Positions 1-12,668 of a stretch of 64,000 bases of DNA are shown piece after piece. The translations under genes were made by a program, and so were the position numbers. Under the pieces are notes generated by a model, which made no database searches, was not told where the DNA came from, and worked only from the letters and a program-made list of their open reading frames with translations. Numbering within the stretch: position 1 is the stretch's first letter; each line of letters opens with the position of its first letter. The stretch is from Amanita rubescens. Its lineage: Eukaryota > Basidiomycota > Agaricomycetes > Agaricales > Amanitaceae. The stretch covers positions 1-64,000 of the forward strand of contig WION01000108.1 of assembly GCA_015039365.1 (NCBI GenBank), written 5' to 3'.

Positions 1-3000
1 CACCTTTGTCAATGTAACTCCGAAGGGAGAGAAGAAGGGTTCACAAATTTCTTAATCCGTTGAATGACGGCTGATCATACCTCTGCTAGACGTTTCTGGT
101 CCAATGGCTGCTGGCTACAATCCTATTGCGGTCGAGTCCGCATGGTACGACTGGTGGCTTGAACAGGGATTCTTCAAGCCTCAGCTGGCGCCTGATGGGA
201 AGCCAAAGCCTCAAGGCCTCTTCGTTATTCCTGCTCCTCCGCCCAACGTCACTGGCTCACTGCACATTGGTCACGCGCTGACCACAGCCCTCCAGGACAC
301 TCTCATACGATGGAATAGGATGCTTGGAAAGACTGTGTTATTTGCGCCTGGATTTGATCACGCCGGCATCTCAACGCAGAGCGTAGTCGAGAAAAGGTTG
401 TACAAGACCTCGGGAAAAACTAGGCATGATCTGGGACGCGAAGCATTTTTGGAGACTGTGATGGATTGGAAGAACGAGTGGGTGATTTTCTGCACTTCCT
501 TTGGGGCTTGTATCTCGTGTACTGAGTTGCTGCCAGCTACCAAGGGCGGATAACAAACCAATTACAAAGATTGGGCGGCAGCTATGACTGGTCACGCGTC
601 TCATTTACCATGGACGAGGTGTGATTGACTGATCTCATTAATTTTTATACTGACTCATTTGCAGAAATTGTCAAAAGCTGTCATCGAGACATTTTGTCGG
701 CTACACGAAGACGGGATTATATATCGCGCCAATCGCCTCGTCAATTGGTGTGTCAAACTCAATACAACGCTGTCGAACTTGGAGGTGCGCTAGTCGCTAG
801 TCGCGATTTGTAAATAACTGATTGGATCCAGGTTGAGCAAAAGCAGCTGATGGGACGCACACTGTTGAACGTCCCTGGCTATGACCCCAAGGAGCGGTTT
901 GAATTTGGTGTACTTACCAGCTTTGCATACCCTATAGAGAACTCTGGTGCGTATGTTTTATCGGGCATCGACCCCACCTATATTGAACTACTATCAGATG
1001 AGAAACTTGTCATTGCAACTACCCGTCCAGAGACAATGTTGGGCGATACTGCTATTGCTGTACACCCTGATGACCCTCGATACACGGTTGGTAGCTCCTC
1101 GCATCGACATATCCGCTACTCATATCATGTGATAGCATTTGCATGGAAAATTTGCACTCCATCCTTTCCTCGATAGACGCATTCCAATCATTACAGACTC
1201 TATTGTCGTAGATATGACGTTTGGAACCGGTGCTGTCAAGATCACCCCTGCGCACGATCCCAATGATCATGAAGTCGGCTTACGACATGATCTCAAGTTT
1301 ATCAACATTTTGAATGACGACGGCACGCTGAACGAGAATGTTGGTTCCGAGTTCAAGGCAAGTTGGGTGGTGTTTTGGACGGGACCGTCCTGATATGTTT
1401 CGATTAGGGCATGAAGCGGTTCCGCGCCCGTGTCGAGGTCGTGAAGAAGCTGAAGGAAAAGGGACTCTTTGTGGAAACAAAGGATAATCCAATGCAAATT
1501 CCTATTTGCAGGTTTGTCATTCTAAAAAACTAAGATCACAACGCTGATTTTTTCCAAGCAAATCTGGTGATGTTATTGAACCCGTCCTCAAACCCCAATG
1601 GTGGGTAAACTGCAAGCCTTTAGCTGAAGAAGCCATAAAAGCGAGTCAAGAGCATTTCTATTAAGTAATCAGGGAGTTGACTATCCTGTAGCGAACGCGA
1701 GCCGGGGAGCTTTACATTCAACCTAAGCAATCCGAAAACGAATGGTATCGGTGGCTTGAAGGTATTCAAGATTGGTGTATTTCTCGACAGCTGTGGTGGG
1801 GTCACCGCTGTCCGGCTTACTTTGTCGATATCAAGGGCAAAGAGCAAGATGTAAATTGTCTCCTTTTCCTTATGGTCGATGTGATTTACCACTGCGTCTC
1901 AGGCGAATGAAGGCAAGAATTGGGTTGTGGGCCGGACGCTGGAAGAGGCAACTGAGCGTGCCAAGGTCTTGGCAGATGGCGCACCATTCACTTTGCACCA
2001 AGACGGAGATGTGCTGGATACCTGGTTTTCTTCAGGACTCTGGCCGTTTTCCATAATGGGCTGGCCTGACAAGGTATGGTTATTTGTCTTTTCCCATTAA
2101 TAATGTGACATATGGGCCACAGGCGTCTGATTTGCAAATGTTCTATCCTTCTTCGCTCTTGGAAACCGGATGGGACATTCTCTTCTTCTGGGTGGCCCGC
2201 ATGGCACTTTTGGGTATTAAACTCACGGGGGAGATGCCGTTCAAGGAGGTGTACTGCCATGCCATGATCCGTGACGCCCATGGACGCAAGATGAGCAAGA
2301 GTCTGGGCAATGTCATCGATCCGATTGATGTCATTCAGGGCCTGAGCTTGGAGAAATTGCATGAGAAACTTTACGAGGGCAATCTAGACGATAAGGAAAT
2401 AGAAAAAGCGAAAGCTGGGCAGAAGAAGGATTTCCCAAAGGGTATACCCCAGTGTGGAACAGACGCGCTGCGGTTTGCATTGTGCGCGTACTCTGGCGGA
2501 GGTCAGTGTAAATGTGATGCGCCAAGACTCTGCGTTGACTCCTTATCATAGGCCGTGATATCAACCTTGAGATTTTGCGAGTAGAAGGCTATAGAAAGTT
2601 CTGCAACAAGATCTTCAATGCAACCAAGTTTGCTATGCTCAAGCTGGATGAAACCTTCGTTCCTGAGCCGACGCTACAGCCTACCGGGAGAGAGAGTTTG
2701 GTGGAGAGATGGATTCTTCATAAGCTTAACATTGCTGCCGCGGAGATCAATCGATACCTGGTTGAGCGAAATTTTATGTCGGCGACAACGTCAGCATACA
2801 ACTTTTGGTTGTATGAGCTGTGTGATGTTTACATTGTAAGTTTATGGTCTGGATTCCTTTCGCGCCTAATGGATCTGTGTTGATAGGAAGCGATGAAGCC
2901 GATGACGGACGAGTCTGCTCCGTTAACAGTAAAACGATCTGCTCAGCAAACGCTGTATACATGCCTAGACTATGGTCTCAAGTTGCTGCATCCCTTCATG

Positions 3001-3826
3001 CCTTTTGTGACGGAGGAGTTGTGGCAGCGATTGCCTAGACGGCCGAATGATCCTACGCCTTCTATCATGGTATCTAGCTTCCCCGAGCACGTAAGTCATT
3101 GGTCCGTATGGGTTTCGAACCGAGTTCCAAATGGTGATGTTATATTAGGATCCTGCATTTTTATTCGAAGAGGCGGACAAGCAGTTTGAACTTGTTTTCA
3201 ATGTTTTGAAAACGGGCCGATCCCTGGCTGCTTCCTACAGCCTCCAAAATGACATTCAACGTTCGTCGCGTATCTCTTATCATTATCTGTGGAGTACTGA
3301 TATGCTGGTACGTCAGTGTTTTATTATATCCAGGACGATGTCGAAGCAGCTCTTTTGGGGAGCCAGCTGCCCACCATCGTCGCCCTTACGAAAGGCTGTA
3401 AGAGTTCTATCGTCGTGAGAAATCTCAGCGAGATTCCTGCGGGCTGTGGTGCTGCAGTCGTAACGCCGACAGTGGCCGTCCATGTCCTTGTCAAGGTGAG
3501 CCTGTGTGATATGGAGATGTGGAGTGATGAAGTTAAGGGTGAACGCCAGGGTCTCGTTAATCTCGAGGCAGAGATCAACAAGTGCGATAAGAAGTTGGAT
3601 TTAGCGCGTCTGAATATGGCCAAGGTCGTCAAAGTCGAGTCACAGCCTGATTACCTTGTGACTGTCCCTGAGGATGTACGGTTAAGCAATGAGGAGAAGG
3701 TGTGTGAAATTCTCATGGTTCCTGCCAGGTCATGATATTCCTGACACTCGTGGGCAGAGAAAGACTCTCGAGGCCGAGATTGCCACGCTTGAACTAGCTA
3801 AGGAGGCATTTACTAAGCTTCAGTAG
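1..3826 (+). CDS. VAS1: Valyl-tRNA synthetase, cytosolic (5' end outside window)
   Basis: Class I aminoacyl-tRNA synthetase that charges tRNA-Val with valine. The first 38 bases already encode the conserved [11 protein letters not shown] stretch; an intron at 39-89 joins it to the next exon ([12 protein letters not shown]), so the gene begins upstream of the window. Visible in order: the HIGH signature (HIGHA, near 261), the editing-domain [17 protein letters not shown] (from about 1018), the catalytic [12 protein letters not shown] (near 1770-1810), the MSKSL signature (near 2290), the anticodon-binding region, and a basic C-terminal coiled coil ending LTKLQ-like at TAG 3824-3826. About a dozen short introns interrupt it, for example 478-536. 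I see no frame break. The intron near 1640-1700 is the least certain. Fungal VAS1 usually makes both mitochondrial and cytosolic forms, but the N-terminus needed to judge this is missing. Confidence 0.96.
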
Positions 3827-3979
3827 ACATGTTATCTCATGCTGTAACCTGCTGTAACGGCGTATTCCAATGGGGTTTTGATGACGTGCCTTACATAAGT
3901 AACTTGCTCCGGAAGCCGGGGTAAGCCGGAAACTTGTTCCCTTCCCATGTCCTAACTTTTGTCCTCGTCGTTCCCGACG

Positions 3980-6039
3980 ATGAAGAGCATCCAGAAGCGC
4001 TTTTACAATGTCTTACCTCGGGTTGGCTCGGCCTCGTCATCGTCGTCGCCGTCGGTGACAGCCTTGCCTCAGTCACCAGCGTCGCCACCGCGTGCACGCT
4101 CGAATTCTCTTTCGTCATCGAATCGGCCTTTCCACTCGGCGAGCAGCAGCGTCTCACCTCTCAGTTTCTTTGATACTCCCTTTACACCCTCTTCTCGCTC
4201 TTCTCTTCCTTCTCCAAGTCGCCTGCCTATTGAAGCGAAACCAACTGAGCTTGAAGCACCACCTCCTACGCCGCACAGTCAGTCGTCGCAGACGAACGCC
4301 TCACATGCTCCGTTATCTCTCGGGGTTACGCAGCCTCCGTCTAATAACGGGCATACACTCGTTGGTAATTTGCATGGGTCTTCCGGCCATCATGCATTGT
4401 TCCCGTATTCCCTGACATCTCCTTCTAGTCTTTACCCTGCAACCTTGCCGACGACGCATGCTCATACACAGCACGTGCAAGCAAAGAAACACAAGCCAAA
4501 GTATCAGCTGTATGTTGGTGCTTATGGGATACCGAAGAAGTGTTCGGCAAATGGAATATCATCATCGAGGAAGAGAGGGATACCTATTAGAACGCAAAAT
4601 GCCGAGGAAGACATGGGTCTTGCTGTGCAAATCGGAGAAGACGCCTATTTTGTCAGGGATAATGCTATGGGTGTAGCAGATGGCGTTGGAGGTTGGGCGA
4701 GAGTAAAACCTAATGGTATGCTTAGTTGTGAGGAATCTTCTCTATGCTCACTATCCCGATGGTAGATATGCCTTTGAGATCATCAAGTGCTAAATCTCAG
4801 CCTACGCCTAGTGCACTCTTTGCACGACGTTTAATGCATTTTTGTTCCGCCGAGGTTGACACTGTTTCCAAACCTATTCCACTATCGTCGCCCCCATCGC
4901 CGCCACACCGAGCGCCTTCCCGGCCTCAATTTTCTTTTACCTGCTCTTCATCGCGTCCTACACCCACACCCATACTTGCATCACCTGCTCCCTCTTGGCA
5001 TTGGTCAGATAAGACTGGCTCGTCGTTCCTCTCAACACCATTCGTCTCATCACTTCCAACAAGTTTCACCGTTTCCCCTCCCGGCGTCCAGCCAAGAAAA
5101 ACAGATATCTCGGAGCTAGAACAGGATCTAGAAGATTCTCTCGAAGAGCTTTCTGAAGGAATAGATGTGCTGCAGATTTTGGAAAGAGCATATGACCGGA
5201 CGCTCAAGGCGCATGTTGTCGCTTCTCCCGATGCCAGCCGTTCCCCATCTCCTGCATGTCCAAAGCCGATAAACACACAAGGCCCAATTCGATCGACACC
5301 GAACGAGGATCGCCGAAAGAGCATCAAGACTGAGATGGTACCCTTGATGTCGGGGTCCTCGACCGCTCTGTTAGCCGTGCTCGATCATGTCCCGAGCCAA
5401 ATGATAAACGATCTTCCATCCATTTCCACGACAAATCTGGAAGCGGAGGATGGTTATGATGCAGTCATCAAGATTGCACATGTGGGCGATTGTATGTGTA
5501 TGCTCGTCAGGGGCGAAGAAATTGCGTGGCGTAGTGAAGAAATGTGGTGGGACTTTAATACCCCTGTGCAACTCGGTCCATCGACGCCGACGACGCCACG
5601 AACGGCGGCCCACGTGTTCACCTTGCCAGTCCGTGCAGATGACATACTCATCCTTGCGTCTGATGGACTGAGTGATAACCTTTGGGACGAGGATGTGCTG
5701 GATGAGGTTGTGAGGTTCCGCAAAAGTTTCCTGGTCGATTCGGAAACATCCCCTTTGCTGCGTCGTAGGGCGTTGGCTGGCATGCTCTCTGAAGCGCTTT
5801 GTTCGCGAGCTCGACGGGTGTCTGAACGGAAGCATGTTGATGTCTCCGTGGAGGATGAAGTACCGTTTGCGCGGCGGGCCCGGGAGGTTGGCCGGCCGTT
5901 CAAAGGAGGCAAGAATGACGGTAAGTGCTGCGGCTGATATGATAGGACGCGTGCTAACAAGCTTGGGGCAGATATCTCAGTGATTGTGGCTGTTATCTCG
6001 CCAGCAGCGGAGCTTGGAGAGGAGGCAGAGGGAGTATGA
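3980..6039 (+). CDS. PP2C-family protein phosphatase, Ptc7-like
   Basis: Metal-dependent Ser/Thr phosphatase. I place the start at ATG 3980 (MKSIQKRFYNVLPRV); no ATG lies further upstream in frame. Introns are 4716-4765 and 5921-5971, the latter with a clear GCTAAC branch site. The N-terminal 190 residues are Ser/Pro-rich and probably disordered or a targeting region. The catalytic domain follows: GEDAYFVRDNAMGVADGVGG holds the first metal-binding Asp residues, HVGDC and ILASDGLSDNLWDEDV carry later ones, and KNDDISVIVAV near the end is the final PP2C motif, complete only after splicing intron 2. The domain layout fits yeast Ptc7, a mitochondrial or nuclear-envelope phosphatase. A Ser/Pro-rich insertion of over 150 residues splits the domain between the DGVGG and GDC motifs. 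It lies 154 bp downstream of the synthetase gene on the same strand. Confidence 0.9.
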
Positions 6040-6135
6040 AAGTTATATAAGTTTATAATGAGTGTATAAGTATGTAACATAGAGCAACGGCGGAATCCGA
6101 ACCAAACTCTCCCTTAACACCGCATCCCATTCACA

Positions 6136-7398
6136 ATGGACCAGTGGTCCAAATTCAGTCTTCTCTCTCTAATATCAATTTCACTCAGGCCGGTACAAAG
6201 TTTGCAAAGACTTTTAACTCTGGCGTACAGGCAACTAGGGAGAGACTCGGTCAAATTTCTCCAGACGAGATAACCGAACTTCCACAAGGTACGATTCCAA
6301 AGACGAACATTTTCTTTCATTTGCTGAGTCTTGTCATCCAGAATATAAGGATCTCGAGGCTCGAGTTGATGCTCTCAGAGCAGCCCATTTGTCACTACTC
6401 AGGTATGTAGTTGAGACATCTTTCTCGTCATAACACGAGGCAAGCTATCGCCCTACAATAGGATCACCAAAGTCTATGAATACGAAAACTATGATTACCC
6501 GACGCAAATTCAAGAGTCCTTGTCTGAACTTTCCTCGACCATCGGCTATAACCTCAGTTCGTTTGCTGCCACCAATCTTAAAGGAACCAACCTTCCCGTT
6601 CCCGCCGCTCCTGGCGAGCCTCCCATCGCGCCACACAAGACGCTTCCGCACGCGCTTTTGAGGGCGTCTACCTCTGGTGCGAGTGTAATTCGGACGGCTG
6701 CGAGCGCTGGGGCGGAAGACCGCCTTGGTATTGCTTTGGCCCAGTATAGTGAAGCATGGGATCGAATTGCTGCGGCTCGCTTGGATCAGGATGCACATAT
6801 CCAGGATCAGTTTTTGCATCCGTGGCAGACTACGTTGAATACGAGCATTGCTGTTGCGATGAAGGCGAGGCAGGCTGTTAAAGCTAGCAGGTTGGAGTTG
6901 GATGCCTGCTAAGCAACAGTGAGTGGTGATGGTTGTTTTGGGTGTCGGGTCTGATTGGGTAGTAGGCTTAAGAATGTGAATCCTGCGAGGCAGGAACAGG
7001 CTAGGATTGAGGTTGAGAATGCGGAGGATGATCTCGTTCAGAAGACGGAGGTCGCTATTACGCTCATGAAGACGGTTTTGGAGAACGTGAGTTGGGTTGC
7101 GTTACTTTGTGTGTTGTTTCTGATGTTGTTTTTTTTTTTGCTGTAGCCCGAACCTATCAAGAATCTCAACGAGTTGGCGAAAGCCCAGGTAAGTTGATGT
7201 GTATCATCATTTTCTTTTGATTGATAAGTTTCTTTAGCTTGTGTATTTCTCTGCTGCCGCCGAGGCGCTTTCGACTGTACAAGGCGAAATTGAGGAGCTC
7301 AGCGTAGCCGCAGAGGGCGAGTACAGGTGAGGAACTGTCTCCTCGCCGATCATTCGAAATGTAACCGTGCACGAACCAGAAAGTCTCGCGACCACTGA
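6136..7398 (+). CDS. Gvp36-like BAR-domain protein, frame broken at two points
   Basis: Membrane-curvature protein of the Gvp36/BAR type, expected to act in vesicle trafficking. The spliced product reads continuously through conserved segments: QATRERLGQISPDEITELPQ, KDLEARVDALRAAHLSLLR, YDYPTQIQESLSELSSTIG, AVAMKARQAVKASRLELDAC, ARQEQARIEVENAEDDLVQK and YFSAAAEALSTVQGEIEEL. Two defects stand out. The only sensible start, ATG 6136 (MDQWSK), is one base out of frame with the rest; one extra A near 6153 would join them. At 6910 an extra T turns the expected Lys codon after DAC into TAA, after which the correct frame and a GTGAGT donor follow at once. The last intron (about 7327-7379) gives the ending YRKSRDH; reading straight through stops at 7330. 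Either the locus is a recent pseudogene or the assembly has two single-base indel errors. Confidence 0.75.
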
Positions 7399-7610
7399 AG
7401 TTTCTTTGAACTAAATCTGTCATGTGTGTTTCGTGCGTGTGTGTGATATTTTAGCGACGTTCTTTCCAGACTATTGATGTGTAGTAGAACCATCTGTTTA
7501 TTCTAAAATGCCACGGACTACATCCCATGTCTTACTCGGACTGGCAGAATAACGGTTCATTAAGATCGTTTTGTGTTTGTAAAGTACATGGGTGCGAGAG
7601 GGTATCACGA

Positions 7611-8436
7611 CTAGACCTTATATCTGCGGCCAGTTTTGGTAAAGAATGTCTGAAGTACGTAGACCTGTGTGCTGCCGTCATCGTTTGCGTCAGTGGCTTG
7701 TGCAACAATACGCGTTGGACTTACATAGCCATGGCTATTATTGCAAGGCTTGCAAAGAAAGCATACCAAAAGAGACGACTGCGTGGTCGTCAATGAGAGT
7801 TCCATTATTATTAGATTCCTTACTTTTGCGTAGATTTGACGATGGAAAAACCGCGGTTTTCCCGAGTGTGGAAACTGGAGGGCATGAGAGCGAGACTAAT
7901 ATAAATCGACGATCGACGTACTGATTTTGCATTCGTTTGATGTTCATAAGCAAGCCGTTCAGTCGAAATACGCTTTCCTCCAATGCGCTAGTGTGTTCAG
8001 CTACTTGGCCTGGCTTTGCCGGAGGCTCTCGTCTCGGTTCACTTTCAACCATGATATCAAAATCAACAAGCTTCTCTGTCAGTGTTGACATGTCGTTTTC
8101 GAAGCAAAATGCATATTCTCCAACGGTGTTTGCGGTGAACACGTAGTCACCTTGACGTTCCCGTTGGCCATCAAGCAGAACTTTTTGATTTGGGTCTCGG
8201 ACCTCAAAGTCGATATCAAAGGAGCCACCCGATTGCACGGCGAAGTATAACTAGAGCAAAACGTTTCAATAATATCTCGTAAATAACGCAGAGCCACGTA
8301 CACCGATCTTTTCCCCGGCCTTGTCTACATCGGCGTAATAGCACTGCCGCTCATTTGCAGCGATTGGGGTCGTCAGAGCCGACGCCCAAGCAGTTCCTGT
8401 GAGCACTAGAGGTAAGAAAAGCAACAAGAAACGCAT
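7611..8436 (-). CDS. p24 (emp24/gp25L, TMED) family cargo receptor
   Basis: Type I membrane protein of COPI/COPII vesicles cycling between ER and Golgi. ATG lies at 8436-8434 on the minus strand. A signal peptide (MRFLLLFLPLVLTGTAWASA) is followed by the GOLD domain with the usual paired cysteines (ERQCYYADV and GEYAFCFEN), a heptad-rich stalk (ALEESVFRLNGLLMNIKRMQN), the TRENRGF-like segment, a transmembrane helix (LFWYAFFASLAIIAMAI) and a short cytosolic tail containing FF and basic residues, ending RRYKV at TAG 7613-7611. Introns: 8301-8251, one starting at 7921, and two more near the C-terminus. The frame is intact through all splices. FF followed by basic residues is the typical coat-binding tail. 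I cannot assign the subfamily (alpha, beta, gamma or delta) with confidence. Confidence 0.88.
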
Positions 8437-8633
8437 GAACGAGTGCGGAGGCGAGGCGCAGGCTGTTACTGCCGAGTCGGAGTTTGAATATTTGAATATG
8501 CGAATGGGGGTAAAAAGCGCGAACTCGCGTAGATTAGACCAGTCTCGTTATCTTCTTCATCTTTTAGTAAACCTGGTAAGTATAAGTATTATATCACAGA
8601 TACCCTCCCGCTTACTTTTGTTCAGGCTCTGTT

Positions 8634-10683
8634 ATGGATTACTCTGATGATTTTCACTGTACTAATCTGCTCCATGTCCCTACCAATCGGTCCTTCCAGA
8701 CTAGACAAGAAGGCCTATACGATCAAGATTATCTCTTTCACCATGCAGAACCCTCTACCACACATTTTAGCAGGGAAGGCCGCCAGATGCGGGACATAAT
8801 CAATCGCTCTTCTCAATCCGCTGTCTCCACTCTCGCTTCTATTTTCTCTGCTCAGCATCAAACTTCCAATCTTTACGGTCCTTCTCCAATTCCTCTGCTC
8901 AATCCTCCCTATACAATGCTTTTAAAAGAAAATGATTTCCTGCAAGCTGCTAGCTGTTATTCCCCTAGAGTTTCAAGTACCAGCTCTCATTCTTGTCCAA
9001 GCATACATTCACTTAGTTCTATGACTGCTATCCTCGGCTCTCCATTTGCACCAAAACCGCTTGCTCCTCTATCAACACCTGTAAAACATGATTCAAATAC
9101 GGATACAGAGCATTTCTCTCCTGCAACGCATTTATCGGACGGTTCATCTGCTTTTTATAAAGCTATGGACACTGTAGACTCTCTACTCAACATTCGTAAT
9201 TTTTCGGATGGTTCAGTTGCTTTTTACAACGCTATGAACTCTATGGACTCTCCTTTCAAAAATAGTAGCATCCCATCATGGACGTCATCGGATCCTGATC
9301 TATCTCCTGTCATCAGAGCGCCTCCTGCTTCCTCCCTGTCCTATCCTTATCAGAGTCCGCCAAAGACCAAAATTTCATTCATGGTTTCTGACGAGAACCG
9401 TCCGCCGACGTCTGTACAGGCAGTTCCTGCGACGCCGAAGCGTTCTCTCCGTCAATCTTCTGCCGCGCCCGTGTCAAGCTCATCAAGGTCAAGTCCCAAT
9501 ACCAAGACACTGTTTAACGTAGACTCAATTCGGACTTCCTCAACCTGCCTTACGCTCTCACCTCTGAGCCCCTTGACGCCTTCTCAATCACCTCAACCTC
9601 CTCAGAGACAAAAGCGGAAACGTCAGTTGCTGAAGAAGGGACATGAGGAGGATGAGGCTTCGCCATCTTCTTCACCGGTGCCATCTAAGAAGCGACGTGT
9701 ACAACGTCCCAAGGCCAGGGAACCAAACTTGTCTTCTCAAAAGACTCAGGTGCCCGATGTAACACTAGGCTATCACTATACCATTCGTTCGTTCCCCGAT
9801 ATCGAAGTATCTCTAGACTTTCCATTATTTTACAGACGTTATCCTTTAAGCTCTTATCTACAACTAGAAGGTGCAGAGTAAGTTCGTTCACCTTCTTTAT
9901 CTGTTGTGTTCATTGAAATTCCTCCCAGGTCTCCGTGCACCCTCTTTGGAGTTAAGCATCCAGGAGGCATTTATAATCCGCCTAGAAGCCCCTTTGACCT
10001 ATATACGCCACGTTTTGTGCAGGGTAAGGGTGCTGAAAAGGTGGGCCTGTGCCCTATATGTATTGAAAGCCATAGCCGTGGAGGTGAAGACAAAGCGCTA
10101 TGGCTCGCCATGAAGTTTTCTGCGTTGAAGTAGTAAGATAGCGGACCTTCTGCCTGATATCAAAGGCTGACTAGCGTGATAGAGTATTCTTTCCTTGTTC
10201 CAATCAACACGGTCGCTAAGCTTCTCAAAGCTATCATATGCAATATGCGCATGGTAAGTCGATGACTTTCATTGGTTTCGTCTAATAAATTGGCGACAGG
10301 TATTTCTGCGTCAACTGGGCTCCCATTTACTCCGCCAAGAGCATTTAGAACCGTCACGAGGCCTAATCCTGGAAAGAAGGAAAAGGGAACTACTTGTCAA
10401 GGCAAATGCCATAAATGCCGCAAATGGATACCCATCGAGGGTATCAAGGACATGGAGACCAAGGTACGTTTTACGTATATTTCTAGTCAGCTTTGACTTT
10501 ACGGTCATTTGAAGGTCAAAGAAATATATTGGTACGAGATAATCACACTGCGTTGTTGGGCTATATCATAAAGTGACTAGGTGGAAGCATGCTGCTAGTT
10601 GCCATCACGGCTCCAACACGAAGAATGATGATGTATACGAAAAGGATGAGGTGTATCATAAAATCGTATCCTTGTTCAACTAG
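8634..10683 (+). CDS. Rua1_C-domain transcription regulator
   Basis: The first exon (8634-9877) encodes a long Ser/Pro-rich N-terminus with a basic nuclear-localisation-like stretch (RQKRKRQLLKK, then KKRRVQRPK). The C-terminal part is recognised as the Rua1 C-terminal domain: LYTPRFVQGKGAEKVGLCPI, WLAMKFSALNYHMQYAHGIS, FTPPRAFRTV, PGKKEKGTTCQGKCHKCRKW, and WWKHAASCH, with several paired Cys and His residues suggesting zinc binding. Rua1 was described in Ustilago as an activator of glycolipid biosynthesis genes, but the domain is widespread in basidiomycetes and this protein's targets are unknown. Exons by my reading: 8634-9877, 9929-10129, 10231-10253, 10300-10463, 10515-10531, 10581-10683. 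Exons 3 and 5 are only 23 and 17 nt. It starts 198 bp from the divergent p24 gene. Confidence 0.85.
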
Positions 10684-10866
10684 TACGGATGTATTCTGAG
10701 AAAATGCTAGTAATGTTGTCACAGTTGCCAAATACGCCATAATACTACTCATGATAAGATTGTACAAGAAGATTTTGCTCACTATCTACGTGCTCGTCTC
10801 CAAGGTGTGCAAGGATTTTATTGTGCAAATGCTACAGTTTCAAACTGTCTGACTTGCCTTGCGAAG

Positions 10867-12563
10867 ATGTCGACAACGAATTCGAATCCGACCAATTTGT
10901 TCCCTACCATCGGAACGATAGCTGAAAAAGCGGACAAGAGTACAACCGATGGCACAGATCAATCTGTTAGCACAGCTGAAGTGCCAGAAGCTGAACAGGA
11001 GGATAAAGTTGTCGAGGAAATAGGATCGCTCTGCATGCGATGCCACGAGCAAGGAGTCACTCGGATGCTTCTCACTTCAATACCCTTCTTTCGCGAGATT
11101 ATCGTCATGTCCTTCCGCTGCGAGCACTGTGGCTGGCAAAATAATGAAGTCCAGTCTGCAGGCTCTATTCGACGTACGTTCTTCTGTTCAGTATCTTCCG
11201 TGAAACAAATAACTCACAGTCGAGCACAGCTGAAGGCACAGTTTATACTGCCAGAATTCTGTCCCGTTCGGACCTTGATCGCCAGATTATTCGTTCTTCG
11301 ACCTGCGAGGTTTCTATACCTGAGCTAGAACTCACCCTACCGGCTACGAACCGCGGTCAGCTGACGACGGTCGAGGGGCTTGTGCGTGATATATACCGCG
11401 ATTTGTCAATGGATCAACCGCTGAGGAAGGTGCATGACTCTAATGGGTACGAGAAGGTGCAAATGTTGCTTGACAAGATGAAGGAGATATTAGGTGATGA
11501 AGATGAGGACGAGGAACTGGACGACGGGGCGATGAAGCAGAGCACCAGCGCGGCGTATGCGAACAGGCCGATGCCAACTTTTACCGTCAGACTGGATGAT
11601 CCGGCAGGGAACTCGTTCATCGAGTTTGTTGATAGCATGGCCGATCCAAAGTGGAATTTGCGGATGTATCAACGGACGTTGCAGCAGAACGTTGATCTGG
11701 GCCTTGTTAGCCCTGACGAAGTCCAGGTGTCATCTGTTCAAGGCGTGAGTGCCGATGATATCTTGAAAGGAGATCTTCCTGTCAAGGAAGAGGGACAAGC
11801 GGAGGCTTCTGAACCAGTGACGAGCGATGAAATTTTCGTATTTCCTGGTCCTTGTTCAAGCTGTGGGCATCCCATCAATACACTTATGAAGAAAGTGAAC
11901 ATTCCATATTTCAAAGTAAGTTTATGGGCCAATGAAATGTAAACTTTGCTGATCAAGACGAAGGATATTCTGATCATGTCGACGAATTGCGAACACTGTG
12001 GGTACCGCGATAATGAAGTCAAGTCAGGCTCTGCGATATCTGAAAAAGGGAAGAAGATCACGCTTAAAGTAGAGGATGAAGAAGATTTGAGTAGGGACAT
12101 TCTCAAGGTAAAGGATATCTCTAGTATCCCCAAGCTTTGATGGCTTAAATCCTTTTCAATGCAGAGTGAAACTGCCGGTTTGGAAATTCCCGAAATTGAT
12201 CTAGTGCTGGCACATGGAACGCTTGGAGGGCGCTTTACAACATTAGAAGGAATCCTTGACCAAGTCTATGAAGAACTTTCGGACAAGATGCTCTCTGTTG
12301 CTGGTGATGCTGTCTCGGCGACATCGGAAGGCGGTGATTCGAGAACCGCAGAAGAACGTGCGCGGTTCGAGAAGTTCCTGAGCGATCTGAAAGCCGTCAA
12401 GTCTGCGAGCAGGCCATTTACGCTGATCGTAGATGATCCATTAGCCAATTCCTATGTGCAAAACTTGTATGCGCCTGATCCGGATCCGAATATGACAATT
12501 GAGTGGTATGAAAGGACATGGGATCAGAATGAGGATCTTGGTTTGAATGATATGAAAGTTTGA
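10867..12563 (+). CDS. ZPR1: Zinc-finger protein ZPR1
   Basis: Conserved eukaryotic protein with two C4 zinc fingers, known to bind and help fold translation elongation factor 1A. ATG 10867 ([16 protein letters not shown]) is the first in-frame ATG. The first finger is CMRCHEQG paired with [10 protein letters not shown], followed by the ZPR1 domain through LVRDIYRDL. The second finger is [10 protein letters not shown] paired with [15 protein letters not shown] and a second ZPR1 domain ending [11 protein letters not shown]. The duplicated finger-plus-domain architecture is the family signature. Introns: 11174-11229, 11916-11963 and 12108-12164. The acceptor at 11963 was chosen because it restores the conserved [14 protein letters not shown]. 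No frame defect seen. It ends 106 bp from the convergent 2-isopropylmalate synthase gene. Confidence 0.95.
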
Positions 12564-12668
12564 CATGTAATGTCGTCAGAGTATAGAATGAAATTCTTGG
12601 TTAGAACAACGAATTTTGATCAGTCACATTCTACAATTTCTTTTATCCAAGACAAAGCGTCTACTTTC

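Noticed and set aside
3959..3979. Upstream TTG-initiated extension of the phosphatase gene
   Set aside because: A nuclear fungal gene should start at ATG; the first in-frame ATG is at 3,980.
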